From the NCBI GenBank assembly GCA_030045295.1, contig JASIGD010000375.1, forward strand, positions 1 through 5,445: a stretch of 5,445 nt of DNA, written 5' to 3'. The translations under genes and the position numbers were made by a program. This DNA comes from Streptosporangiaceae bacterium. GTDB lineage: Bacteria; Actinomycetota; Actinomycetes; Streptosporangiales; Streptosporangiaceae. This document shows positions 1 to 4,666 of the stretch, in pieces (the first letter of the stretch is position 1; every line of letters begins with the position of its first letter). The notes beneath the pieces were generated by a model. It saw only the letters and a list, made by a program, of their open reading frames with translations, made no database searches and had not been told where the DNA came from.

Positions 1-9
1 TCCTTTACG

Positions 10-39
10 TAGCGTCATAGCAGTAGACCAAGGACGCTA
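10..39. promoter_or_regulatory. 7-bp inverted repeat upstream of the SDR gene
   Basis: TAGCGTC (10-16) and GACGCTA (33-39) are perfect reverse complements separated by 16 bp, ending 10 bp before the ribosome-binding site of the SDR gene. The position would suit an operator, but arms this short with this spacing can arise by chance. The upstream sequence is cut by the window edge, so no -35/-10 pair can be assigned with confidence. Confidence 0.2.
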
Positions 40-48
40 ACCGGACAC

Positions 49-56
49 GGGAAGGG
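49..56 (+). promoter_or_regulatory. Ribosome-binding site of the SDR gene
   Basis: The purine run GGGAAGGG lies 4 nt before the ATG at 61. It supports that ATG as the start, as does the nucleotide-binding motif that begins six residues later. Confidence 0.6.
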
Positions 57-60
57 CACG

Positions 61-1020
61 ATGCGAGTCTTCGTCGCCGGAGCGAGCGGTGCGATCGGCA
101 CCCGGCTCGTTCCTCAGCTCATCGACCACGGGCACGAGGTGATCGGCACCTTCAGGTCGCCGGCAAACGCCGAGCGCGTAAAGGCGCTCGGAGCACAGCC
201 GGTCGCGCTCGACGTGCTCGACGCACGCGCTGTGCGCCAGGCCGTCCTGGAAGCCGAGCCCGAGGCGATTATCCACCAGGCGACCGCCCTGACGGACGTC
301 CGCTTCGGCAGGAGCCTTGACCGCAGCTTCGCGCTGACCAATCGGATTCGGATCGAGGGCACGGACGCGCTGCTGGCCGCCGCGCGCGAGGCGGGCGTAC
401 GCCGGTTTGTCGCGCAGAGCTTCGCCAGTTACCGGTACGCCCGGGAGGGCGGGCCGGTCAAGACCGAGGACGATCAGCTTGACCCGAACCCGCCGGCGAT
501 GGCGCGCGAGACCAACGCCGCCATGCGGCACCTCGACGAGGCGGTCACCAACGCCGGCGGGATTGCGCTTCGCTACGGCGGCTTCTACGGCGCTTCCAAC
601 GATGGGCTGGTCAAGCCCATCCGCAAACGGCAGTTCCCGGTCATCGGCGACGGCGACGGCATCTCCTCGTTCATCCACCTCGACGACGCCGCCGCAGCGA
701 CCGTGCTCGCGCTCGAACACGAAGGACCCGGCCTCTACAACGTCGTCGACGACGAGCCCGCCCCCATGCGCGAGTGGCTGCCAGTGCTCGCGAACGCGCT
801 CGGGGCCAAGCCGCCTCGTCGCGTCCCGGTCTGGCTCGCGCGGCTGATCGCGGGCAAGGGCATGGTGATGATGGCGGTCGGGTCCCGCGGCGCCTCCAAC
901 GCAAAGGCCAAGCAGGAGCTCGGCTGGACCCTGCGCTACCCCAGCTGGCGGGAGGGCTTCGCGGCCGCCTACGCGTCACCCGCCCGGACGGGACCCGAAG
1001 CCCGGCCTGCCGCCCGCTGA
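61..1020 (+). CDS. NAD-dependent epimerase/dehydratase family protein (atypical extended SDR)
   Basis: A 319-residue Rossmann-fold protein of the NAD-dependent epimerase/dehydratase family, presumably a cytoplasmic NAD(P)-dependent enzyme on a sugar or other small molecule; the substrate cannot be read from sequence. The dinucleotide-binding glycine motif GASGAIG is at residues 7-13, right after beta-1 (MRVFVA). A Ser at 120 (RRFVAQS) sits where the SDR catalytic Ser/Thr is expected, followed by a conserved-looking stretch (GGPVKTEDD, about 130-138). The Tyr-x3-Lys pair of classical SDRs is not visible: the region before the helix around 150-162 (RETNAAMRHLDEAV) has neither residue correctly placed. 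This suggests an atypical SDR with altered catalysis or a binding role. Later family features include the RYGGFYG strand (171-177), SFIHLDDAA (203-211) and a C-terminal substrate domain with GASNAKAKQELGW (277-289). Length is normal. The last 52 bp overlap the convergent regulator gene, and the Ala/Pro/Arg-rich tail looks dispensable. Confidence 0.88.
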   Translation: MRVFVAGASGAIGTRLVPQLIDHGHEVIGTFRSPANAERVKALGAQPVALDVLDARAVRQAVLEAEPEAIIHQATALTDVRFGRSLDRSFALTNRIRIEGTDALLAAAREAGVRRFVAQSFASYRYAREGGPVKTEDDQLDPNPPAMARETNAAMRHLDEAVTNAGGIALRYGGFYGASNDGLVKPIRKRQFPVIGDGDGISSFIHLDDAAAATVLALEHEGPGLYNVVDDEPAPMREWLPVLANALGAKPPRRVPVWLARLIAGKGMVMMAVGSRGASNAKAKQELGWTLRYPSWREGFAAAYASPARTGPEARPAAR

Positions 1021-1952
1021 TACCGGACCGCCAGCGCGCGAACCTGCTCGACCAGTTCGGGCGGCTCGCGTACCTCGAAGTCAGCATCCAGCATGCCCAG
1101 GTAGGCGGCCAGGAGCCCGACGGTGTCCGAGCCGGCGCTGATCTCGCAGGTGTGCTCGTCCAGCGGCCGAACTTCGATGGCGGCTGGAACCCGGTTTGCT
1201 ATCTGCCCGGCGGGCGCGTGCACGGTAACCAGCGCCCGGTACCTCCACGTGGCCGAGCCGAGGCCCCTGGAAATATACGCGGCGACGTCCTCGTCGGGCA
1301 GCTCGCGCGGGACGAAACGCGGTCCGCCCGGTGTCCGCAGTCGGATCCGGTCCGCGCGGAACGTGCGCCAGTCCTGCCGGTCGGTGTCCCAGGCCAGCAG
1401 GTACCAGCGGCCGCGGGCGTGCGCGAGCCGATGCGGCTGGACGTTGCGGACCGCCTCCCGGCCGTCGTGCATCGTGTAGTCGAAGCGCAGTCCCTCGTGG
1501 TCACGGCAGGCCGCGGCCAGGGCAGACAGCACGTCGGCGTCCACCACCGGTCCGCCGCTCGGCAACGGCACGGTGTACCCGTGCAGCGCGCTTACCCGGC
1601 GGCGCAGCCGGTCCGGCAGCACCTGCTCCAGTTTCGCCAGCGCCCGCAGGGATGACTCCTCGGCGCCGCCCACGCCTCCGGTGGCGGCCACCCGCAAGCC
1701 CACGACCACGGCCGTGGCTTCCTCGTCATCGAGCAGCAGCGGCGGCATCGTGCCGCCCGCTCCCAGCCGGTAGCCGCCGGCCGCGCCGGGGGTCGCGTGC
1801 ACCGGGTAGCCGAGAGCGCGGAGCCGCCCGACGTCGTGGCGTACCGTCCGCGTCGTGACTTCCAGCCGCGCGGCCAGCTCGGGTCCGGTCCAGTCCCGCC
1901 GGATCTGAAGCAGCGACAGCAGGCGGAGCAACCGCGCTGAAGTTTCCGGCAT
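969..1952 (-). CDS. WYL domain-containing transcriptional regulator (YafY-like, HTH)
   Basis: A 327-residue one-component regulator. The N-terminus (MPETSARLLRLLSLLQ, then TGPELAARLEVTTRTVRHDV to about residue 44) is the DeoR-type winged HTH of this family, with a wing ending GAAGGYRLG near residue 64. The WYL domain follows, with its signature at about 183-185 (RGRWYLLAWD) and the conserved DWRTFRADRI strand just after; the rest (about 235-315) fits a WCX-like extension. WYL regulators sense ligands or nucleic acids through the WYL fold and often control a divergent neighbour. I chose the ATG at 1952 because it gives the usual family N-terminus and follows AGGGTGG by 3 nt. An upstream ATG at 1994 would add 14 residues encoded inside the inverted repeat; its AGGAGG lies only 2 nt away. 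Likely partner: the divergent epoxide hydrolase gene. The 3' end overlaps the convergent SDR gene by 52 bp. Confidence 0.9.
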   Translation of the reverse strand: MPETSARLLRLLSLLQIRRDWTGPELAARLEVTTRTVRHDVGRLRALGYPVHATPGAAGGYRLGAGGTMPPLLLDDEEATAVVVGLRVAATGGVGGAEESSLRALAKLEQVLPDRLRRRVSALHGYTVPLPSGGPVVDADVLSALAAACRDHEGLRFDYTMHDGREAVRNVQPHRLAHARGRWYLLAWDTDRQDWRTFRADRIRLRTPGGPRFVPRELPDEDVAAYISRGLGSATWRYRALVTVHAPAGQIANRVPAAIEVRPLDEHTCEISAGSDTVGLLAAYLGMLDADFEVREPPELVEQVRALAVRYQRAAGRASGPVRAGDA

Positions 1953-2013
1953 GTTCCACCCTGACCGCAGAATGCGGAACGTTTCTTTCCGCATTACCTC
2001 CTACCGTAGCGGC
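1953..2013. promoter_or_regulatory. Divergent promoter region with 9-bp inverted-repeat operator candidate
   Basis: This 61-bp gap separates the WYL regulator and epoxide hydrolase starts. It contains AATGCGGAA (1971-1979) and its exact reverse complement TTCCGCATT (1987-1995), spaced by 7 bp, so arm centres are 16 bp apart, about one and a half helical turns. A third CCGCA (1965-1969) forms a smaller palindrome with the left arm (CCGCA-GAA-TGCGG, 1965-1977). The repeat would cover the -35 zone of the hydrolase promoter and the start region of the regulator promoter. The natural inference is that the WYL regulator binds here and controls both genes; binding itself is not shown by sequence. 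Confidence 0.6.
2002..2007 (+). promoter_or_regulatory. Putative -10 element of a leaderless epoxide hydrolase transcript
   Basis: TACCGT matches the actinobacterial -10 pattern TAnnnT and lies 6 nt before the ATG at 2014, which would put the transcription start at or beside the A of the start codon. No Shine-Dalgarno sequence precedes this ATG, in keeping with leaderless translation. No convincing -35 hexamer is seen at the right distance, so an activator or extended contacts may be needed. Read on the other strand the same site gives TACGGT, a possible -10 for the regulator gene. Confidence 0.4.
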
Positions 2014-3147
2014 ATGGAAACCAGCGCGGAAGTCCGCCCGTTCAGCATCGAAGTCCCGCAGGCCGACCTGGACGACCTGCACGCCCGCCTCGGCCGCACC
2101 CGCTGGCCCGCCGAACTGCCGGGTGCGCCCCGGAGCCGGGGCATCCCGCCCGAGCGCCTGAAGGAGCTCGCCTGCTACTGGCGCGACGGCTTCGCCTGGC
2201 GCGCCGCCGAGGCCGAGCTCAACCGGTTCCCGCAGTTCACTACCCAGATCGACGGACAGACCATTCACTTGCTCCACGTCCGATCGCAGTACCCGGACGC
2301 GCTGCCGCTGCTGATCACGCACGGCTATCCCAGTTCGGTCGTGGAATACGTCGGGCTCATCCGGCAGCTCACCGAACCGGCCGAAGGAGCCGACGCCTTC
2401 CACGTGGTCATCCCATCGCTGCCCGGCTTCGGATTCTCCAGCCCGCTCGGTGCCCTGGGCTGGACCCCCGGCCGCACCGCCCGCGCCTGGGCTGAGCTGA
2501 TGCGGCGTCTCGGCTACGGGAGCTACGGCGCGATGGGCGGCGACATCGGCTCGGGCGTCTCGGGGCTGCTCGCCGCGATCGACGCCGATCACGTCGTCGG
2601 CGCCTACGTCATCTCCGATGTCCGCGGAGCCGCCGCGATGGCCGGAGACCAGATCCCCGTCGACTTGTCCGGCCTTAGCAGCCAGGAACGCGAGCACCTC
2701 GACGAGCTCAAGCGCCAGTCCGCGGACGGCCGCGCCTACCTGCAGATCCAGGGAACCAGGCCGCAGACCGTGGGTTACGCCCTCAGCGACTCTCCCGTCT
2801 TCCAGCTCGCCTGGATCGCGGAGAAGTTCGATGAGTGGACCGCCGCGCCGATCGACCGCGATGTCCTCCTGGCCAACGTCAGCCTGTACTGGCTGACCGG
2901 CACCGGCATCAGCGCGGCGAACTTCATCTACGAGGCGCAACACGCCCGGGAATGGGGCGGCCCGCCCGCCGCGCCGATCGGCTGGGGCGTCTACGGCGGC
3001 ACTGACCCGCTGATCCGCAAGCTCTACGATCCCGAGCACCAGGTCGAGCACTGGTCCATGTTCGACGCCGCCGGGCACTTCCCCGCGCTCGAAGCGCCCG
3101 AGGTGCTCGCCGCCGACGTACGCGAGTTCTTCCGGAAGCTGCAGTAA
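2014..3147 (+). CDS. Epoxide hydrolase (alpha/beta-hydrolase with EHN N-terminal domain)
   Basis: A 377-residue class microsomal-type epoxide hydrolase, which opens epoxides to vicinal diols via an ester intermediate. The first ~110 residues match the EHN domain (FSIEVPQADLDDLHARL; TRWPAELPG; LKELACYWRDGF; PQFTTQIDGQTIHLLHVRS). The oxyanion motif HGYP is at about 103-106. The nucleophile is Asp177 in GGDIGSGVS, a variant of the usual GGDWG with Trp replaced by Ile. A lid Tyr lies in LYWLTGTG (about 292). The general-base His is about 355 in AAGHFPALEAPE; the acid is probably Asp331 in YGGTDPL, though that segment departs from the usual FP-x-E pattern. No signal peptide, so cytoplasmic. The ATG at 2014 gives the normal family N-terminus; an in-frame ATG at 1951 would translate through the operator and the regulator's start. 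Divergent from the WYL regulator, its likely controller. Natural substrate unknown: detoxification or catabolism of an epoxide are both possible. Confidence 0.9.
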   Translation: METSAEVRPFSIEVPQADLDDLHARLGRTRWPAELPGAPRSRGIPPERLKELACYWRDGFAWRAAEAELNRFPQFTTQIDGQTIHLLHVRSQYPDALPLLITHGYPSSVVEYVGLIRQLTEPAEGADAFHVVIPSLPGFGFSSPLGALGWTPGRTARAWAELMRRLGYGSYGAMGGDIGSGVSGLLAAIDADHVVGAYVISDVRGAAAMAGDQIPVDLSGLSSQEREHLDELKRQSADGRAYLQIQGTRPQTVGYALSDSPVFQLAWIAEKFDEWTAAPIDRDVLLANVSLYWLTGTGISAANFIYEAQHAREWGGPPAAPIGWGVYGGTDPLIRKLYDPEHQVEHWSMFDAAGHFPALEAPEVLAADVREFFRKLQ

Positions 3148-3158
3148 CGCCTGGCCCC

Positions 3159-3188
3159 GTGGCCTGGTGCCGCCCGGGACCAGGCCGC
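3159..3188 (+). terminator. Hairpin after the epoxide hydrolase gene, likely terminator
   Basis: GTGGCCTGGT (3159-3168) pairs with ACCAGGCCGC (3179-3188): ten base pairs with one G-U, around a 10-nt GC-rich loop. It begins 11 nt after the TAA stop. There is no U-tract, as is frequent for actinobacterial terminators, so it may act as a terminator or as a 3'-end stabiliser. Confidence 0.55.
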
Positions 3189-3263
3189 ACGCGTCGCCTC
3201 ATGCCGACGATCGACCCGCGCTCCGATCCGCGACCGCGCGCACTCACCGTCGGCCGCCCGGAC

Positions 3264-3321
3264 CGTGTCACCACCGTCCGTTAGGAATCAAGAAATTGAC
3301 CTAACGGGCGGTGGTTTCACG
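3264..3321 (+). terminator. Long hairpin with GAAA tetraloop (terminator or structured RNA)
   Basis: ACCACCGTCCGTTAGG (3270-3285) pairs along all 16 positions with CCTAACGGGCGGTGGT (3300-3315), with a single U-G at 3277/3308. The top continues, after an AA bulge (3286-3287), as TCAA/TTGA closed by a GAAA loop (3292-3295). Below the main stem, past a 2x2 mismatch, CGTG (3264-3267) pairs with CACG (3318-3321). On the + strand the odd pair is a tolerated U-G and the loop is a GNRA tetraloop; on the - strand these would be an A-C mismatch and UUUC. This favours a + transcript, beginning 117 nt past the epoxide hydrolase stop. It also lies 29 nt past the stop of the - strand membrane protein gene, so it could end transcription from both sides. 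No U-tract follows in either direction. Confidence 0.6.
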
Positions 3322-3350
3322 CGCCCGGTCTGCGCTCATGCCGCGGCAGG

Positions 3351-3548
3351 TCATCGCAGCACGAGCACCCGGGTGCCGCCGGCGCCGGGCTCGGGCTGCG
3401 GTTGCGGCGGCGGGTCGCGCCGGATCCCGCCGTGCGGCGCCTGGCCGCGCCGGGTAACCGAGGCTGCCGCCAGCAGCACGAGCGAGAGCAGGATCGTTGT
3501 GCCGACGAGACCGGCCAGGGCCAGCAGGACGCCTTCAACAAGCTGCAT
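3351..3548 (-). CDS. Small single-pass membrane protein, 65 residues
   Basis: I do not recognise a family. The protein starts MQLVEG, has one hydrophobic helix at about residues 7-30 (VLLALAGLVGTTILLSLVLL and AAAS), then Arg33-Arg34, a Pro/Gln-rich stretch at 46-54 (PPPQPQPEP) and a short hydrophobic end (RVLVLR). By the positive-inside rule the basic, proline-rich tail should be cytoplasmic and the N-terminus outside. The ATG at 3548 is supported by AGGTGA (complement of 3554-3559) 5 nt upstream; the GTG at 3555-3557, which would add three residues, is buried in that ribosome-binding site. A good promoter (3602-3631) lies at proper distance. Together these make a real gene likely despite its size. 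Function unknown; a small regulator or stabiliser of a membrane complex is possible but nothing nearby names a partner. Confidence 0.65.
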   Translation of the reverse strand: MQLVEGVLLALAGLVGTTILLSLVLLAAASVTRRGQAPHGGIRRDPPPQPQPEPGAGGTRVLVLR

Positions 3549-3553
3549 GCGGA

Positions 3554-3559
3554 TCACCT
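3554..3559 (-). promoter_or_regulatory. Ribosome-binding site that decides the small membrane protein start
   Basis: On the - strand this reads AGGTGA, matching the anti-Shine-Dalgarno, with 5 nt to the ATG at 3548. It overlaps the alternative GTG start, which argues against the longer form. Confidence 0.6.
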
Positions 3560-3578
3560 GAGGTCCCGTGTCGTGATT

Positions 3579-3595
3579 GGTTTACACTGTTTACC
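3579..3595. promoter_or_regulatory. Operator-like palindrome with ACACTGT core
   Basis: GGTTTACACTGTTTACC is a 17-bp odd-centred palindrome with 6 of 8 pairs matching; the core ACA-C-TGT and outer GGT/ACC are perfect. It also reads as a direct repeat of GTTTAC. The ACACTGT core with flanking AT-rich arms resembles operators of TetR-family repressors (established pattern; assignment is inference). It lies at the expected transcription start of the small membrane protein gene, a repressing position. Confidence 0.4.
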
Positions 3596-3601
3596 AAGAC
3601 G

Positions 3602-3631
3602 ATTATCTAACGCATTAGTTAACGTCGTCAA
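3602..3631 (-). promoter_or_regulatory. Sigma-70-like promoter of the small membrane protein gene
   Basis: On the - strand TTGACG (3626-3631) is followed after 18 bp by GATAAT (3602-3607), or after 16 bp by TAGATA (3604-3609). Either is a strong match to housekeeping -35 and -10 elements. The predicted start near 3595 gives a leader of about 47 nt containing the ribosome-binding site. This is the best-matching promoter in the window and lies in an AT-rich island (about 3570-3655). Confidence 0.6.
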
Positions 3632-3633
3632 CT
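3617..3633. promoter_or_regulatory. Operator-like palindrome over the -35 element
   Basis: AGTTAACGTCGTCAACT is a 17-bp odd-centred palindrome with 7 of 8 pairs matching (the exception is A3621/C3629). It covers the -35 hexamer, so a bound protein should block RNA polymerase. Size and symmetry fit a TetR-family operator, but no such regulator gene is inside the window. Confidence 0.4.
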
Positions 3634-3752
3634 GATTTAGGCGGTGTTAACCCAGGGACGCCGAACGCCTCCTGGCGGCGCTTCGGTGCTCTGGGCTGGG
3701 CCGCGTCCTCGCCTACCTGAACGCCTGACCGCGTTACTCAGCCAGCCGACCA

Positions 3753-3768
3753 GGCCAGGCGCCTGGCC
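3753..3768 (-). terminator. GC palindrome after the VOC gene, possible terminator
   Basis: GGCCAGGCGCCTGGCC is a perfect 16-bp palindrome beginning 15 nt past the TGA stop of the VOC gene. As RNA it can form six GC-rich pairs around a GCGC loop. No U-tract follows. Between here and the AT-rich promoter island (3653-3752) I see no gene; only a weak stem, CCGAA...TTCGG, occurs near 3662-3687. Confidence 0.4.
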
Positions 3769-3783
3769 AGCGCGCCGTCTCGG

Positions 3784-4125
3784 TCAGGTCGGCGCTCCGC
3801 CGAATCCGATCTCGTTGCCGTCCGGATCTCGGAAGGTGGCCTTGCGGACGCCGTTGGCGTAGGTCTCGCGGTCAGCAGGCTCCAGGCCACGCTCGGCGAT
3901 ACGGGAGATGAGGGCGTCGAAGTCGCCGACGAAGAGCGTATGCATGGCGTGCCCGGCATGCTCAGGCCGCACCGCGATGTACACGTACCGGTGGTCGGCA
4001 AGCTCCCATACCGCCTCGGTGTCGTTGGGCAGGAACGACGGCGGGCCGCCGAGGAGTCGCTCGTACCAGGCCACCGCCGCGGTGTAGTCGCGGACAGGGA
4101 TGCCCGCGAACAGGTCTACCGTCAT
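3784..4125 (-). CDS. VOC family protein (glyoxalase/bleomycin resistance/dioxygenase fold)
   Basis: A 113-residue single-module VOC protein with two beta-alpha-beta-beta-beta repeats. The first has FAGIPVRDYTAAVAWYERLLG (about 6-26), the usual strand plus helix, followed by YVYIAVRPEHAGHAMHTLFV. The second has DFDALISRIAERGLEP (68-83) and ends KATFRDPDGNEIGFGG (95-110), the hallmark DPDGN turn with the metal-ligand-position Glu105. His62 may be another ligand; the first ligand position is not clear. Members include glyoxalase I, dioxygenases and antibiotic-binding proteins; this short form gives no substrate, so a specific name is not justified. No ribosome-binding site precedes the ATG, and a -10-like TAGCAT lies 6 nt upstream, suggesting a leaderless transcript. 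Flanked by the sensor-kinase remnant upstream and the small membrane protein's promoter downstream; probably its own unit. Confidence 0.88.
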   Translation of the reverse strand: MTVDLFAGIPVRDYTAAVAWYERLLGGPPSFLPNDTEAVWELADHRYVYIAVRPEHAGHAMHTLFVGDFDALISRIAERGLEPADRETYANGVRKATFRDPDGNEIGFGGAPT

Positions 4126-4131
4126 GCGGTC

Positions 4132-4137
4132 ATGCTA
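4132..4137 (-). promoter_or_regulatory. Putative -10 element of a leaderless VOC gene transcript
   Basis: On the - strand TAGCAT fits TAnnnT and ends 6 nt before the ATG at 4125, placing the start of transcription at the start codon. The same geometry is seen at the epoxide hydrolase gene. A clear -35 is not visible. Confidence 0.4.
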
Positions 4138-4153
4138 GAGCGAGCCCCGGTAG

Positions 4154-4522
4154 CTACCTGGCGTGCTTCTCAGGTCGGGGCCGTCGATGATCGAACCGCC
4201 GTTTTGCCGCATGCTGTACGTCTCGCCGGAGCGGGTTAAACACAACCGCGGCCACCAGCACGACGGCCGTCACCACGACGGGGTTCGAGGATGGAAGCAC
4301 GATGGGCGCCAGGGCCACCAGCGCCGCGTAGACAACCCAGATGACCGTGTTCGCGGTCGCATACGCCAGCGATGGCGTCGAGTTCTTGCCAGTTGCTCGC
4401 TCGTGCCCGAGCCTGAACGGGCCGTTCATCAGCCGTGGGCGGCAGCAGGCTGCCGGCGCGCTGGGGCGAAGTCGACGCGGCACGGCGCCGGGGCACGGTC
4501 CGGGAACGGCCGGGGTTGAGCT
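4154..4522 (-). pseudogene. Remnant of a membrane sensor histidine kinase
   Basis: The readable end of this frame (about 4369 to 4178) encodes two hydrophobic segments (ANTVIWVVYAALVALAPIVL and NPVVVTAVVLVAAVV) followed by FNPLRRDVQHAAKRRF. The last part closely resembles the FNPLRRRVQ-x3-DRRFNRxRYDA junction that joins the membrane domain to the cytoplasmic part in a group of actinobacterial NarL-type sensor kinases (my recollection of the family). Here the frame diverges after RRFDHRR and stops at 4154-4156, so no dimerisation or ATPase domain remains. Upstream, a ribosome-binding-site-like GGGAGGA (4531-4537) precedes codon AGC at 4522 where a start would be expected; no ATG, GTG or TTG is there, and the first ~45 codons are Pro/Ala/Arg-rich without most of a membrane domain. 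I read it as a gene with internal and 3' deletions. Alternative: a short two-helix protein from GTG 4483 or ATG 4429. Confidence 0.45.
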
Positions 4523-4530
4523 GGCAATGC

Positions 4531-4537
4531 TCCTCCC
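4531..4537 (-). promoter_or_regulatory. Orphan ribosome-binding site before the kinase remnant
   Basis: The - strand reads GGGAGGA, a strong Shine-Dalgarno match. The next 8 nt are GCATTGCC and then an AGC codon; no standard start codon lies at working distance. An ATT at 4526-4528 is in frame but too close to be a likely start. Confidence 0.4.
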
Positions 4538-4628
4538 TATGGGAGCCGCGTTCGGGGACACCGGTAATAGCAGACCGATGTTGAGGCTAGACCGCCGCCA
4601 CCGCCCGGGGCGACGACCCGGAGGGTGA

Positions 4629-4666
4629 AATCTAGCCTTCCTGCGTCATCCTCAGGTCGGATGACG
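4629..4666 (-). promoter_or_regulatory. Promoter with operator-like palindrome upstream of the kinase remnant
   Basis: CGTCATCC (4644-4651) and GGATGACG (4659-4666) are exact reverse complements spaced by 7 bp. On the - strand they precede TAGATT (complement of 4629-4634), a TAnnnT-type -10. The palindrome covers the -35 position, where only a poor ACCTGA is seen, a typical layout for a promoter needing an activator such as a NarL/LuxR-type response regulator. This would fit autoregulation of a two-component locus. A second 8-bp inverted repeat, AGGCTAGA (4584-4591) and TCTAGCCT (4631-4638), overlaps the -10. Confidence 0.4.

Noticed and set aside
1953..1994. Upstream start (ATG 1994) for the WYL regulator
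   Set aside because: The AGGAGG (complement of 1997-2002) is only 2 nt from this ATG, and the extra 14 residues are not typical of the family. It cannot be wholly excluded.
1951..2013. Upstream start (ATG 1951) for the epoxide hydrolase
   Set aside because: It would add 21 residues unlike the family, encoded across the inverted repeat and overlapping the regulator's start codon; the EHN domain begins properly from 2014.
1726..3078. A 450-codon open frame on the - strand antisense to the epoxide hydrolase gene
   Set aside because: It is longer than the real gene but has low-complexity composition and no recognisable domain. It overlaps both the regulator and the hydrolase, which carry clear family motifs. 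Long antisense frames are a normal by-product of high third-position GC.
3644..3862. Possible + strand gene (GTG 3644) right of the AT-rich island
   Set aside because: No ribosome-binding site, no recognisable protein features, and its 3' part is antisense to the VOC gene; no trace of a TetR HTH was found in any frame there.
4584..4638. Inverted repeat AGGCTAGA/TCTAGCCT as a terminator or riboswitch
   Set aside because: The right-hand arm overlaps the likely -10 of the - strand promoter, so both arms would not be in one transcript from it, and the 39-bp spacer has no clear structure. Kept only as part of the promoter entry.
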